Shown here one piece after another: positions 42,444-51,926 of a DNA stretch of 64,000 nt. Origin of the DNA: Roseovarius sp. THAF9 (GTDB lineage: Bacteria; Pseudomonadota; Alphaproteobacteria; Rhodobacterales; Rhodobacteraceae). The stretch is from contig NZ_CP045404.1 of the NCBI RefSeq assembly GCF_009363715.1, positions 124,001 to 188,000 on the forward strand. Direction: 5' to 3'. The notes under the pieces are model-generated. The model was not told the origin of the DNA and made no database searches. It saw nothing but the letters and a program-made list of their open reading frames with translations. The translations under genes and the position numbers were made by a program. Within the stretch, counting starts at the first letter, position 1. The number at the start of each line of letters is the position of its first letter.

Positions 42444-43145
42444 TCAGAAGATGAAGTCGTCGGCGGCGAGCGGCGCTTCGAGGCCGGTGAAGATGATCGT
42501 GTCACCATTGCCGAGGTCGATCAGTGCCTGGTCGCCGGAATAGGTGATAAGAGCTTCGATGTCGGCGAAGGACGTAAAGCCGAAGCCGCTGATGCCGACC
42601 TGGTCGATGCCGGTCTCGAAATTGTCGATCACGTCGTTGCCGTTGCCCTGGATGAAATAGACCGTGTCCACATCGCCATCGTCTGTCAGGTAGATGAAAT
42701 CGTCGCCTGTGCCGCCGAACACGATATCGGCGCCGTCGCCGGTGTGGATGCTGTCGTTGCCGGCCTCGCCATAGAGGTTGTCGTCGCCCTCGCCGCCCAC
42801 GATCACGTCATCGCCGCCATTTGCGATGATCACGTCATTGCCCAGCCCGCCGAAGACGCTGTCGTTCCCCGCGCCGCTTTCGATCGTGTCGTTGCCGGCG
42901 AAACCGTACAGTTTCTGGGCTTCATCGACATAGACGTGGAAGATGTGGTCGTCCTCGCCGGTGCCATGCACCTCGCTCGGCAGGACACGGCCGCCGGGGG
43001 CGCCATCGTGGCTGTCTTCACCATCGGTGAAATCGCCGGGCAGGTCGGGGCGGTCGCCCAAGCTGAAAATGCCGTCATTAGGGGACTTCGTGCCGGTGAA
43101 GTCGTCGCTGGCACTGTCGATGAATTGGAGGCTGTCGCGTTTCAT
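42444..43145 (-). CDS. RTX-repeat calcium-binding protein, probable type I secretion substrate
   Basis: A 233-residue acidic protein. Its centre (about residues 75-155) is a run of glycine-aspartate nonapeptides of the GGxGxD type, for example SGAGNDSVFGGLGNDVIIAN and VGGEGDDNLYGEAGND, which fold into a calcium beta roll. The C-terminal 70 residues (FETGIDQVGISGFGFTSFAD) fit the uncleaved secretion signal of type I substrates. The N-terminal 70 residues are unfamiliar. No secretion genes are close. Function as enzyme or surface protein is not evident. Confidence 0.88.
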   Translation of the reverse strand: MKRDSLQFIDSASDDFTGTKSPNDGIFSLGDRPDLPGDFTDGEDSHDGAPGGRVLPSEVHGTGEDDHIFHVYVDEAQKLYGFAGNDTIESGAGNDSVFGGLGNDVIIANGGDDVIVGGEGDDNLYGEAGNDSIHTGDGADIVFGGTGDDFIYLTDDGDVDTVYFIQGNGNDVIDNFETGIDQVGISGFGFTSFADIEALITYSGDQALIDLGNGDTIIFTGLEAPLAADDFIF

Positions 43146-43249
43146 TTTTGGTCCTCTGCGTTGAATCTGACGATGTGTCGGGTCGCAGAGCCGAAGCGTT
43201 CAAAGAAAGCGGCCCGGGATGACGACGCCCCGGGCCACACCTTTGCATC

Positions 43250-44656
43250 TCAGGTCAGCAGGCGCCGCAGCGGTGGGATGCGGGAGATCACCAGCACGTC
43301 GAGCGCGATGACCGCAATCAGGGTCAGGCCCGCTAGGGGGAAGGCCAGCGACACCAGAAGCCCCACCAGCACCGCGCCGGACCAGAGCGGCATGTTGGAC
43401 GGCATCGGCGGCGGGGCGAGGCGGGCGCTGCCTGACGGGCGGCGTTTCCACCACATCACCACCGCCGTCACGCAAAGCATCAGCACGGTCAGGCAGAAGG
43501 CGGTGTTGGCCAGAACGCTCCACAGCCCCAGCGTGCCCATGTGAAGGGCGATGCCTACGGCCATGGCCTTGCCTGCCAGCGAGTAATCCTCGTAGCGGAT
43601 ATCTGCGAGAATGCGGCCGGTGTAGCGGTCCACATGGGTGGTGCGGTCGGTTGTGGGATTCACGTCGTCGGTGTTCATCGAATCCCGCCCGAACGTGTAG
43701 ACGCCCGTTTCGCCCGAGGGCAGGTTCATCTGGTAGCGCCCGTCAAAGCCGATCTGCCGCGCGAGCGCGTCCATACTATCGATATTGACCGGGGTGCCGG
43801 GGGCGAGGCCGTCGGTGCCGGCTTGGCTGCCAGAGGCGGGCAGGGGTGTCTGTTCCAGCACCCAGGGCACGTCGGCGCGGCCCGCGTTGAGGCTGGCATG
43901 GGTGGCGTCGGAAAGGGGAACGCTGTCCCATTTCTCGGCTGGGAACTGGCTCCAGGCTTGGACCATCTTGGCGCCCCAAACACCAGTCCATGCGAGGCCC
44001 GACAGCAGGAAGAAGGTGAATATGATCGAGATCCAGAAGCCCGCTGCGCCGTGCAGGGCACGCCAGCCGGCGCGACCTTTGCCAAGCCGGGGCAACAGAG
44101 CCTCGCGCCAGGTGCCGCCGCCACGAGGCCACCACAAGTAAAGGCCGGTGGCGATCAGGACCATGCCGATGGAGGCGGCGATTTCCAGCATCCGGTCGCC
44201 GGTCACGCCAAGCTTGATATCGCTGTGCAGGCTGTCGGCAAAGTCGTACCAGCCGCTGCGGCGCGGCCAGCTTTGGATGACCTGAGCCGTGTAGGGATCG
44301 ATGGCGACCATCTGCGGGCCGGTGGCGTCGTCCACGCGGAAGACGGCTGCGACATCATCGGTGCGGGGCGCGATATAGGCCCGCAACTCGCCGCCCTCGA
44401 TGGCGGCGAGGGCGGCCTTGGCCTGGTCTGAGACGGCGGTGGGCGCGTCCAACGCGGTGACGGGTATGCGTTCGCCGTCGCGGCCATCGAGGTGCGCGAT
44501 CCAGAGCATCATGAGGCCGGTGATGGCCAGAAGGGTGAAGAAGGGGATGACGTAGAGCCCGGCGTAGAAGTGCCAGCGCCACGCCGCGCGGTAGAGTTTC
44601 TGCGGGTCATGCGCAGCGGTCGGGGCCGCGCCCATGGGGGTTGGGTCGGAAACCAT
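43250..44656 (-). CDS. PepSY-associated transmembrane protein
   Basis: A 468-residue inner-membrane protein with four main helices: WRWHFYAGLYVIPFFTLLAI near the N-terminus, MVLIATGLYLWWPRGG, ISIIFTFFLLSGLAWTGVWG, and a late LANTAFCLTVLMLCVTAVVM, plus a C-terminal hydrophobic tail. PepSY modules lie in the periplasmic loops. The family includes iron-regulated and siderophore-linked proteins that may act as reductases. The DUF2946-like gene precedes it by 45 bases, so both may be in one metal-handling operon. Confidence 0.88.
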   Translation of the reverse strand: MVSDPTPMGAAPTAAHDPQKLYRAAWRWHFYAGLYVIPFFTLLAITGLMMLWIAHLDGRDGERIPVTALDAPTAVSDQAKAALAAIEGGELRAYIAPRTDDVAAVFRVDDATGPQMVAIDPYTAQVIQSWPRRSGWYDFADSLHSDIKLGVTGDRMLEIAASIGMVLIATGLYLWWPRGGGTWREALLPRLGKGRAGWRALHGAAGFWISIIFTFFLLSGLAWTGVWGAKMVQAWSQFPAEKWDSVPLSDATHASLNAGRADVPWVLEQTPLPASGSQAGTDGLAPGTPVNIDSMDALARQIGFDGRYQMNLPSGETGVYTFGRDSMNTDDVNPTTDRTTHVDRYTGRILADIRYEDYSLAGKAMAVGIALHMGTLGLWSVLANTAFCLTVLMLCVTAVVMWWKRRPSGSARLAPPPMPSNMPLWSGAVLVGLLVSLAFPLAGLTLIAVIALDVLVISRIPPLRRLLT

Positions 44657-44701
44657 GACGGTTCTCCTTTGATGTGAAGCAGTTGGGTAAGTGCAGTCAG
44701 A

Positions 44702-45094
44702 TCAAAGGTATGCAGGGGGTGCGCGGGGCTGCGCCGGCGGAAAGCCGGGGCGCGGAAGCGGGGCTGCCGCGAGGATGCGAACCGCGTCGCGATGGGTGGC
44801 GCGGATTGTGCGCGCTGCGACGATCGGGGCGATGACCGGATCGGCGGCCTTGGCGTGTGTGACCCAGGGGCAGGGTACATCCTTTGCCTCGACCGGGGTG
44901 CCGGTTTCATCGACGGTTATGCTGCGCTGGGCGTCGCCGGTACACAGCACGACGGTGATGCCACCGGGCTGGAACTGGGGCATGGTGCCCGGTGCGAAGG
45001 ACGAAAAGGCGGTGAAGACGGAAAGAAACGCCCAGAGCAACATCAGGCTGATGCCGCAGGTCGCGCCGGACCGGGAAGGGCGTTTCGTTGTCAT
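44702..45094 (-). CDS. DUF2946-like small exported or membrane protein
   Basis: A 130-residue protein with an N-terminal hydrophobic helix (GISLMLLWAFLSVFTAFSSF), then GGITVVLCTGDAQRSITVDE and VPCPWVTHAKAA, two spaced Cys in a pattern seen in DUF2946 proteins, and a Pro-rich tail. DUF2946 genes are common beside copper or iron transport genes. Here the PepSY gene follows, which supports a role in metal uptake. Domain assignment is by pattern only. Confidence 0.65.
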   Translation of the reverse strand: MTTKRPSRSGATCGISLMLLWAFLSVFTAFSSFAPGTMPQFQPGGITVVLCTGDAQRSITVDETGTPVEAKDVPCPWVTHAKAADPVIAPIVAARTIRATHRDAVRILAAAPLPRPGFPPAQPRAPPAYL

Positions 45095-45138
45095 GGAAGA
45101 TCAGTAGCGCGCCCTGACGGGGCGCGCCAGACCTCAAA

Positions 45139-45244
45139 GCGTTTCGCCTTTAACGAGAGCCATCCGCTAAAGGCGAAACGCCTGCCACGATCGAGAGTTT
45201 CGCGGCGTTTCACGACAAGCTGCACATCAGGTTTGCCGCGAAAC
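45139..45244. repeat. Two neighbouring inverted repeats sharing a GTTTCG core
   Basis: First, a perfect 14-base inverted repeat GCGTTTCGCCTTTA/TAAAGGCGAAACGC (45139-45152, 45168-45181). Second, a 10-base one GTTTCGCGGC/GCCGCGAAAC (45197-45206, 45235-45244). They fill the gap between the DUF2946 start and the barrel-gene stop. They may end transcription of the barrel gene or belong to a dispersed hairpin family. Confidence 0.6.
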
Positions 45245-45247
45245 GCT

Positions 45248-45928
45248 TCAGAAGCTGTAGCTGATGCCGAAATTGACCGCGTGGGTCAGCAGGTCGGTGC
45301 TGAGGCGGCCATCGGGCTGGCCGGGGTCGCCATCGATGGTGATGTCGTTCTCGGAATACGTCATCTGGTATTCGCCAAAGAGCGCCCAGCTTTCAGTGAA
45401 GTCGTACTTGATGCCCGCGATGCCGCGCACCGCGACGCCGGTGTTTTCGTAATCGTAGGTCCGGTTGGTCGCACCCACGGCCAGCGCATCCACATGCGGT
45501 ATGGCGACGCCGAGGCCACCGCCGACATAGGGCGTGAAACGGCCCTGATTGAACGCGCCGGGCCAGCGTTTCATGACGTTGGCGGTGAAGATATTGTGGC
45601 CGTCCGACAGCTCGAACCGGGTGAGACCCACGGCGGCGGCGTCACCGGCAGGCATGTAGGCCTTGGTGTGCGTGCCCTCAAGCCCGAAGCCCCAGTTGGT
45701 GTCGGTCCAGTACATGACGCGGCCACCGTAATATATAGGCGCGTCGAAGGGCTTGCCTTCCCAGCCGATGTTGCGGCTGAAGCCGCCGCCGCCATTAGGC
45801 AGTGTGCCACTGGCGGTGCTTTCGGTCACGCCTTGCGCGCCAAGATAGAAGCTGAGCTCGATCTCGGCAGCGGCGGGGCTGGTCATGGCGACGAGGGCGA
45901 ACAGGGAAACACGAACGGAATTCAGCAT
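45248..45928 (-). CDS. Outer-membrane beta-barrel protein
   Basis: A 226-residue protein with a signal peptide (LFALVAMTSPAAA), about eight alternating amphipathic strands, and a C-terminal Phe (NFGISYSF), the mark for barrel assembly. Segments such as NIGWEGKPFDAPIYYGGRVM and GFGLEGTHTKAYM resemble alphaproteobacterial barrels annotated as lipid A oxidase (LpxQ-like). That function is possible but not shown by catalytic residues that I can name. Confidence 0.78.
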   Translation of the reverse strand: MLNSVRVSLFALVAMTSPAAAEIELSFYLGAQGVTESTASGTLPNGGGGFSRNIGWEGKPFDAPIYYGGRVMYWTDTNWGFGLEGTHTKAYMPAGDAAAVGLTRFELSDGHNIFTANVMKRWPGAFNQGRFTPYVGGGLGVAIPHVDALAVGATNRTYDYENTGVAVRGIAGIKYDFTESWALFGEYQMTYSENDITIDGDPGQPDGRLSTDLLTHAVNFGISYSF

Positions 45929-46154
45929 GATACGGGCCTTTTCAGCGACAGGGCAGGTTGGCTCGTGCTTACACCCACGTTCCGGACGTCACAAGCGCGA
46001 CAGATGAGCGCCCTCTTCAAATGATTGGCATTGTGCACTGGACGCCTCAGGCAACCTTGGATAAATACCCGCATGACCGCGGTTTCGGGGGAGTCGTCCG
46101 TCCGCCGCATACGGGAATTTGCCGAGAAGGCTCAGACAGATTGGAGATTGGCTC

Positions 46155-46733
46155 GTGTCCCACGCAGAAGATCACGAAGGTACACGCAGAGATTTCATTT
46201 ACTACGCGACCGGCGGCGCCGGTGCCGTGGCGGTCGGGGCAGCCGTTTGGCCGCTGATTGACCAGATGAACCCCTCTGCCGACGTTCAGGCGCTCAGTTC
46301 GATCCGTGTGGATGTATCCGGTGTCGACCAGGGCTCGCAGCTGACGGTGAAGTGGCTGGGCAAGCCGGTCTTCATCCGTCGCCGCACCGAGGCCGAGATC
46401 GAAGCCGCGCGCAGCGTGGACGTCTCCAGCCTGCCCGACCAGGTGGCGCGCAACGAGAACCTGCAGGGCGAGGCCGCGGCCACCGACGAGAACCGTGCGC
46501 TGGACGAGACCGGCGAGTGGCTGGTTCAGATCGGCGTTTGCACGCACCTTGGCTGTGTGCCGCTGAGCAATGCCGGCGATTACGTGCTGGACAGCGGCGT
46601 GGGCGGCTGGTTCTGCCCCTGCCACGGGTCGCACTACGACACGTCGGGCCGCATCCGGAAAGGCCCCGCGCCGGAAAACCTGCCGGTGCCGGTTGCCGAA
46701 TTCGTCGACGAAACGACCGTTAAGCTGGGATAA
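46155..46733 (+). CDS. petA: Ubiquinol-cytochrome c reductase, Rieske iron-sulfur subunit
   Basis: PetA (192 residues) carries the 2Fe-2S cluster that takes electrons from ubiquinol in complex III. The cluster ligands are in CTHLGC and CPCHGSHYD. The N-terminus has a Tat-type twin Arg and membrane anchor ([20 protein letters not shown]). The GTG at 46155 is chosen as start because it gives the standard [10 protein letters not shown]-terminus. First gene of petABC, 12 bases before petB. Confidence 0.96.
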   Translation: MSHAEDHEGTRRDFIYYATGGAGAVAVGAAVWPLIDQMNPSADVQALSSIRVDVSGVDQGSQLTVKWLGKPVFIRRRTEAEIEAARSVDVSSLPDQVARNENLQGEAAATDENRALDETGEWLVQIGVCTHLGCVPLSNAGDYVLDSGVGGWFCPCHGSHYDTSGRIRKGPAPENLPVPVAEFVDETTVKLG

Positions 46734-46745
46734 GGAATAACACTC

Positions 46746-48086
46746 ATGGCTGGAATTCCTCACGACCATTACGAACCGAAAAGCAGTGGTGAAAAGTGGC
46801 TGAACCGCCGCCTTCCCATTGTCGGTCTTCTCTATGACACGATCATGATCCCCACGCCCAAGAACCTGAACTGGATGTGGATCTGGGGGATCGTGCTCAC
46901 CTTTTGCCTGGCGTTGCAGATCATCACCGGGATCGTCCTGGCGATGCATTACACGCCGCACGTGGACGAAGCGTTCGCGTCGATCGAGCACATCATGCGC
47001 AACGTCAACGGCGGGCACATGCTGCGGTACCTGCACATGAACGGTGCCTCGCTGTTCTTCTTTGCGGTCTACCTGCATATTTTCCGCGGTCTCTATTACG
47101 GCTCCTACAAGGCGCCGCGCGAGATCACGTGGATCGTGGGCATGCTGATCTACCTGTTGATGATGGGTACGGCCTTCATGGGCTACGTGCTGCCCTGGGG
47201 TCAGATGTCGTTCTGGGGCGCCACGGTGATCACCGGGCTGTTCGGGGCGATCCCGCTGATCGGTGAGCCGATCCAGACCTGGCTGCTGGGCGGACCGGCG
47301 GTGGACAACGCCACGCTGAACCGCTTCTTCAGCCTGCACTACCTTCTGCCCTTCGTGATTGCCGCACTGGTTGCGGTGCACATCTGGGCGTTCCACACCA
47401 CGGGCAACAACAACCCCACTGGCGTCGAAGTGCGCCGCACGTCGAAGGCCGAGGCCGAGAAGGACACCGTTCCGTTCTGGCCCTACTTCGTGATCAAGGA
47501 CCTGTTCGCGCTGGCCGTGATCCTGGCGGTGTTCTTCGCGATCGTGGGCTTCATGCCGAACTACCTGGGCCACCCCGACAACTATATCGAGGCGAACGCC
47601 CTGGCGACGCCGGCGCATATCGTGCCCGAATGGTATTTCCTGCCGTTCTACGCGATCCTGCGGGCGTTCACGTCGGAAGTGTGGGTGGTGCAGTTCGCAT
47701 CGTTCATCACCGGCGGGATCATCGATGCCAAGTTCTTCGGCGTTCTGGCTATGTTCGGCGCGATCGCCGTGATGGCGCTTGCCCCGTGGCTGGACACCTC
47801 GATGGTGCGGTCGGGCCGGTATCGTCCGATGTTCAAGTGGTGGTTCTGGCTGCTGGCGCTCGACTTCGTCATCCTGATGTGGCTGGGTGCGCGTCCGGCG
47901 GAAGAGCCCTATGCGACCTACTCGCTGATCGCCTCGACCTATTGGTTCGCCTATTTCCTGGTGATCCTGCCGCTGTTGGGCGTGATCGAGAAACCGTTGC
48001 CGCAGCCTGAGACGATCGAGGAAGACTTCAAGGCGCATAAGGCGGCAAGCGGCGGCACGGCCACCGTAGCCAGCCCGGCAGAGTAA
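46746..48086 (+). CDS. petB: Ubiquinol-cytochrome c reductase, cytochrome b subunit
   Basis: PetB (446 residues) is the polytopic core of complex III and holds two b haems and both quinone sites. Haem-ligand His residues lie in the helices around [20 protein letters not shown] and [20 protein letters not shown]. The Qo-site motif PEWY is in [17 protein letters not shown]. The length, unfused with cytochrome c1, is the usual Rhodobacter form. Confidence 0.97.
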   Translation: MAGIPHDHYEPKSSGEKWLNRRLPIVGLLYDTIMIPTPKNLNWMWIWGIVLTFCLALQIITGIVLAMHYTPHVDEAFASIEHIMRNVNGGHMLRYLHMNGASLFFFAVYLHIFRGLYYGSYKAPREITWIVGMLIYLLMMGTAFMGYVLPWGQMSFWGATVITGLFGAIPLIGEPIQTWLLGGPAVDNATLNRFFSLHYLLPFVIAALVAVHIWAFHTTGNNNPTGVEVRRTSKAEAEKDTVPFWPYFVIKDLFALAVILAVFFAIVGFMPNYLGHPDNYIEANALATPAHIVPEWYFLPFYAILRAFTSEVWVVQFASFITGGIIDAKFFGVLAMFGAIAVMALAPWLDTSMVRSGRYRPMFKWWFWLLALDFVILMWLGARPAEEPYATYSLIASTYWFAYFLVILPLLGVIEKPLPQPETIEEDFKAHKAASGGTATVASPAE

Positions 48087-48103
48087 GAGAAAGGATCAGG
48101 CAA

Positions 48104-48895
48104 ATGATGAAGACATTCGCGATCAGCGCAGTCACGGCCCTGGCCCTTTCGACTGGCGGCGCATTCGCCGCCGGTGAGGGCGGCGAGACCAAGGACGTGG
48201 ACTTTTCGTTCGAAGGACCGTTCGGCAGCTTTGACCAAGCGCAACTTCAGCGTGGGCTCCAGGTTTATACCGAGATCTGTTCTGCCTGCCACGGCCTGCA
48301 ATACGTGCCGCTGCGCACGCTCAGCGATCCGGGCGGTCCGCAGTTTTCGGACGCCGAGGTGCGCGCCTATGCCGAGCAGAACTATGAAGTGTTCGACGAG
48401 GAACTGGACGACTTCCGTGCGGCACGCCCGGTCGATCACTTCCCGGGGTCCAATCTGGAAAACGCGCCGGACCTGAGCCTGATGGCCAAGGCCCGCGCCG
48501 GTTTCCACGGGCCGGCCGGCACCGGGATCAACCAGTTGGTCAAAGGCATGGGCGGTGCAGAATACATCTATTCCCTGCTGACCAGCTATACCGGCGAAAC
48601 CAAAGAAGAAGCGGGCACCACGTTCTACGAGAACAAGGCCTACCCGGGCACCTGGATCGCCATGGCCCCGCCGCTATACGGTGAAGACGTGGAATATGCC
48701 GATGGTCACGCAAACGACCTGAGCGCCATTTCCAAGGACGTGTCGGCCTTCCTGATGTGGACGGCGGAACCCAAGATGATGGACCGCAAGCAGGCGGGCC
48801 TGACCGGTGTGATCTTCCTGACGCTTCTGTCGGTGCTGCTGTACCTGACCAACAAGCGGATCTGGAAGCCGATCAAGAAGAAATACGAAAGCTGA
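48104..48895 (+). CDS. petC: Ubiquinol-cytochrome c reductase, cytochrome c1
   Basis: PetC (263 residues) passes electrons from the Rieske protein to soluble cytochrome c. It has a signal peptide ending GGAFAAGEG, a c-type haem site CSACH (about residues 62-66), a Met ligand in [11 protein letters not shown], and a C-terminal anchor ([20 protein letters not shown]). Last gene of the operon; AGAAAGGATCAGGCAA precedes its ATG and a strong terminator follows. Confidence 0.97.
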   Translation: MMKTFAISAVTALALSTGGAFAAGEGGETKDVDFSFEGPFGSFDQAQLQRGLQVYTEICSACHGLQYVPLRTLSDPGGPQFSDAEVRAYAEQNYEVFDEELDDFRAARPVDHFPGSNLENAPDLSLMAKARAGFHGPAGTGINQLVKGMGGAEYIYSLLTSYTGETKEEAGTTFYENKAYPGTWIAMAPPLYGEDVEYADGHANDLSAISKDVSAFLMWTAEPKMMDRKQAGLTGVIFLTLLSVLLYLTNKRIWKPIKKKYES

Positions 48896-48921
48896 GAGAT
48901 CGGCCTTTGCTAAGATTTGGA

Positions 48922-48951
48922 AGTCCCCGTTGCGATGCAGCGGGGGCTTTT
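48922..48951 (+). terminator. Terminator of petABC
   Basis: A 12-base stem with two G-T pairs (AGTCCCCGTTGC/GCAGCGGGGGCT), a 3-base loop, then TTTT, 26 bases after the petC stop. Confidence 0.85.
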
Positions 48952-49008
48952 GCTTGGAGGGCCGCGCATAGGCGGGCCGTGGTGCGGCGACGCGCAAGGC
49001 TTTGATCG

Positions 49009-50169
49009 CTACCTTGGCAAAGGGTTCAGCGCCTTGTTGTAGGGCTTCCAGTCGGTGATCTCTGGATAGTATTTCTCGCGCCAGCGCCGCACGCGGGGGT
49101 TCATCACCCGGCGCCACAGCGGCGGGATCATCGCCGCCACTGTCATTACCGGGTAGCCGTAGGGCAGTTGCGGTGCCTCATCCTCGGAGTAATTCTGCAA
49201 GAGCGGGAAGCGGCGGTTGGGCTTGTAGTGGTGGTCGGAATGCCGTTGCAGGTTGATCAGCAGCCAGTTCGAGGCCTTCTGCGCGGCATTCCAGCTGTGG
49301 TGGGGCTTCACATGTTCATACCTGCCGCCGCCAAGGTGTTTGCGGGTCAGGCCGTAATGCTCGACGTAGTTGACCAGTTCCAGCTGCCAGATGGCGATGA
49401 AGGCCTGCCAGACAAAGAGTGCGAGGCCGATCCACCCGCCGATGAGGGCGGCGAGAAGCAGCATGAAGCCTTGCAGAGCCCAATACTTCCAGAACGGGTT
49501 CTTGAGGTCCCACCAAGGCTTGCCCTTGCGGGCCAGCATGGCCTTTTCGGCTTCCCACGAGGACACCAGGCTTTCGCGCAGGACGCGGGGGAAGAAACGA
49601 TGGAAGCCCTCGTTGTAGCGGGCCGTCACCGGGTCGCGCGGGGTGCCGACGTGGCGGTGGTGGACCTGAAGGTGCTCGGACCGGAAATGCGAGTAAAGCA
49701 CCATCGACAGGAGCGCGTCGCCCAGGAAACGCTCGCCCTTGCCCTTCTGGTGCATGAGTTCGTGCGAGAAGTTGATGCCGACGGTGCCGGAAATCACGCC
49801 CATGCCGAAGAAAAGCAGGATGGTTTCCAGCGCGTTCAGATGCGCGTCGCCGGGGCCGGTGGCGTACCAGATCATCCAGAAAAGCAGGGCGAACTGCACC
49901 GGCGGCCAAAGCACGGTAACGGCGGTGTACATGCGGATGTGGCTCTCACGCGTTTCGGGGTCGAGGTTGTCGAGTTCCAGACCCAGCACTGCGTCGAGCG
50001 CGGCAAAGAAATACCAGGTGAAAAGCGGCAGCAGGATCACCGTCCAACCGCCCTGCGTGGCGCTGACGATCGCCAGCGGGACGAGCGAGAAGGCGGCCCA
50101 GAAGGGCAGCGCACGTTGCAGGCGCGCAACCTTGTCGGGGCCGAGATACTTGGGCGTGGTGGTCTGCAT
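49009..50169 (-). CDS. alkB: AlkB-type membrane fatty acid desaturase/alkane hydroxylase
   Basis: A 386-residue di-iron membrane enzyme of the AlkB family, which hydroxylates alkane chain ends with rubredoxin as electron donor. The His clusters are complete: HELMHQ, HLQVHHRH, a NYVEHYGL block specific to alkane hydroxylases, and LQRHSDHH. Six helices are likely. The ATG at 50169 has AGGTGAAGG close ahead; a GTG at 50178 is possible. No rubredoxin or AlkT gene is beside it, so partners are encoded elsewhere. Confidence 0.9.
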   Translation of the reverse strand: MQTTTPKYLGPDKVARLQRALPFWAAFSLVPLAIVSATQGGWTVILLPLFTWYFFAALDAVLGLELDNLDPETRESHIRMYTAVTVLWPPVQFALLFWMIWYATGPGDAHLNALETILLFFGMGVISGTVGINFSHELMHQKGKGERFLGDALLSMVLYSHFRSEHLQVHHRHVGTPRDPVTARYNEGFHRFFPRVLRESLVSSWEAEKAMLARKGKPWWDLKNPFWKYWALQGFMLLLAALIGGWIGLALFVWQAFIAIWQLELVNYVEHYGLTRKHLGGGRYEHVKPHHSWNAAQKASNWLLINLQRHSDHHYKPNRRFPLLQNYSEDEAPQLPYGYPVMTVAAMIPPLWRRVMNPRVRRWREKYYPEITDWKPYNKALNPLPR

Positions 50170-50235
50170 GGCCTTCACCTTTTTGTCCGCGATTATAGCG
50201 CGATGCGCGGGGGCGGGGCGATAGCGGAAATCGCC

Positions 50236-51300
50236 TCAGGACGTGTTCGCGGCGCAGTCTTGCAAGGGTTCGCGCGCCAAGTCAAAAACCTTGCGCATGA
50301 CGGTGGGTAACTCCGTCGGTTTGAAGGCGTGGGCAGGGACAAAGCGGGTGGTTTCACCCGGATTGTTTTCCTTCGCGCCGACGCAGGCATAGGCGATTTT
50401 CAGGCGCAGGTGGAAATGCGTGAAGGTATGGCGGGCCTCTGCATCCAGCATCTGCCAGTTTGCGTCGAGCGGCGGGGCGGGGGTGGGCGCGTCGGACCAG
50501 TCGCTGCCGGGCCAGCCGAGCATGCCCCCCAGCAGGCCGCTGTCGGGGCGGCGCTCCAGCAGCCAGGCGCCATCGGCGCGGCGGGCGACATAGGCGATGC
50601 CAAACCGGGTGGGCTTGGCCTTTTTGGGAGTCTTCTTGGGCAGTTCCGCCTGCGTGCCATTCGTGCGGGCAATGCAGGGCGTGCGCCACGGGCAGATGCC
50701 GCAGGCGGGCGAGCGGGGCGTGCAGATCGTGGCGCCAAGGTCCATCACCGCCTGGGCATAGTCGCCGGGGCGCTCGGGCGGCGTGAGGGTCGCCGCGGCC
50801 TCGGTCAATTCGGGTTTGGCGGCGGGAAGGGGGGTGTGGATTTCATGCAGTCGGGCCATGACCCGCTCGACATTGCCGTCGACCACCACCGACGGCTGAT
50901 CGAAGGCGATGGCGGAAATGGCGGCGGCGGTATAGGGGCCGATGCCAGGCAGTTTTTGCAATTCGGCGGCGGTGCCGGGGAACTGGCCGTCATGGTCCGA
51001 GGCCACGACGCGCGCGCATTTCAGCAGGTTGCGGGCGCGAGCGTAATACCCAAGGCCCGCCCATTCGCCCATGACCTGCGCATCCTCGGCGGCGGCGAGG
51101 TCGGTGACGGTGGGCCAGAGCGCGGTGAAGCGTTCGAAATAGCTTTTGACGGCGGCGACGGTGGTTTGTTGCAGCATCACCTCCGACAGCCAGACGAAAT
51201 AGGGATAGGGGCGCACGCCGGCCTTCTTGGCATCGGGGGGCACGCGCCAAGGCATCTGGCGTGCGTGGCGGTCGTACCAATCCAGCAGTGCTGTGCTCAT
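50236..51300 (-). CDS. mutY: A/G-specific adenine glycosylase
   Basis: MutY (354 residues) removes adenine mispaired with 8-oxoguanine. Visible parts: N-terminal catalytic domain with the helix-hairpin-helix LQKLPGIGPYTAAAISAIAF and the catalytic Asp in VVVDGNVERV; a 4Fe-4S cluster with CTPRSPACGICPWRTPC; and a NUDIX-like C-terminal domain for 8-oxoG reading. The ATG at 51300 is used since it gives the standard start (MSTALLDWYDRHARQMPW). Divergent from the DUF721 gene. Confidence 0.95.
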   Translation of the reverse strand: MSTALLDWYDRHARQMPWRVPPDAKKAGVRPYPYFVWLSEVMLQQTTVAAVKSYFERFTALWPTVTDLAAAEDAQVMGEWAGLGYYARARNLLKCARVVASDHDGQFPGTAAELQKLPGIGPYTAAAISAIAFDQPSVVVDGNVERVMARLHEIHTPLPAAKPELTEAAATLTPPERPGDYAQAVMDLGATICTPRSPACGICPWRTPCIARTNGTQAELPKKTPKKAKPTRFGIAYVARRADGAWLLERRPDSGLLGGMLGWPGSDWSDAPTPAPPLDANWQMLDAEARHTFTHFHLRLKIAYACVGAKENNPGETTRFVPAHAFKPTELPTVMRKVFDLAREPLQDCAANTS

Positions 51301-51398
51301 CTCGCTGTCACGCATCTGTTATCCCGCCTTTGCCAGCTTTGCGTTTGTTGTTCACCCTCATACCCCCTACATTAGAGCGAGGAAACGGGAGGTCAGCC

Positions 51399-51917
51399 AT
51401 GCCCGCATATCGGGGCACGACGAAAGGCTTCAAGCGCAGCGGCGCCCTGTTGGGGGCGCAGATCAGGAAAGCCTCGGAAAGTCGCGGCTTCGCGGTGTCG
51501 CGCGTTGTGACCCACTGGCCCGAGATCGCGGGCGAAGAGATCGCCGCCATCTGCCGCCCGGTCAAGGTGAGCTATGCACGTCAGGGGTTCGGTGCGACGC
51601 TGGTCGTGCTGACCACCGGCGCACAGGCGCCGATGCTGGAGATGCAGAAGGAAAAACTGCGCGCGCGGGTCAACACCGCCTATGGCTATAACGCCATCGC
51701 GCGGGTGCAGATCACGCAGACCGCGCCCACCGGCTTTGCCGAGGGGCAGGCGCGTTTCGAGCACCGGCCCAAGGCGGCCGAAAAGCCCGCGCCCAGCGAA
51801 ATGACCGTGGCCGCGGCGGCAAAGCTCGCGCAGCCGGTGGGCGACGACGGGCTGCGCGATGCGCTGGAAATGCTGGGCCGGAACGTACTATCGAAAAGCA
51901 ACACGCAGAAATCGTAA
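51399..51917 (+). CDS. DUF721 domain protein
   Basis: A 172-residue protein with a DUF721 domain (about residues 15-100: GALLGAQIRKASESRGFAVS, VTHWPEIAGEEIAAICRPVK, LVVLTTGAQAPMLEMQKEKL). This family includes DciA, a bacterial helicase-loading factor, but most members, as here, are unproven. A low-complexity linker and a short C-terminal helix follow. It starts an operon with dsbA-like and CoA-transferase genes, 9 bases before the former. Confidence 0.85.
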   Translation: MPAYRGTTKGFKRSGALLGAQIRKASESRGFAVSRVVTHWPEIAGEEIAAICRPVKVSYARQGFGATLVVLTTGAQAPMLEMQKEKLRARVNTAYGYNAIARVQITQTAPTGFAEGQARFEHRPKAAEKPAPSEMTVAAAAKLAQPVGDDGLRDALEMLGRNVLSKSNTQKS

Positions 51918-51926
51918 GGTGATGAG

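Noticed and set aside
42444..43145. DNA tandem repeat or CRISPR-like array in the RTX gene
   Set aside because: The periodicity is that of GGxGxD nonapeptide codons and varies in sequence; no constant repeat with spacers exists here or elsewhere in the window.
46047..48038. A 663-codon His-rich minus-strand frame over petAB
   Set aside because: It is antisense to well-defined petA and petB, whose cofactor ligands are all present.
48922..48951. A riboswitch or small RNA after petC
   Set aside because: A simple GC stem with T tract explains it as an intrinsic terminator.
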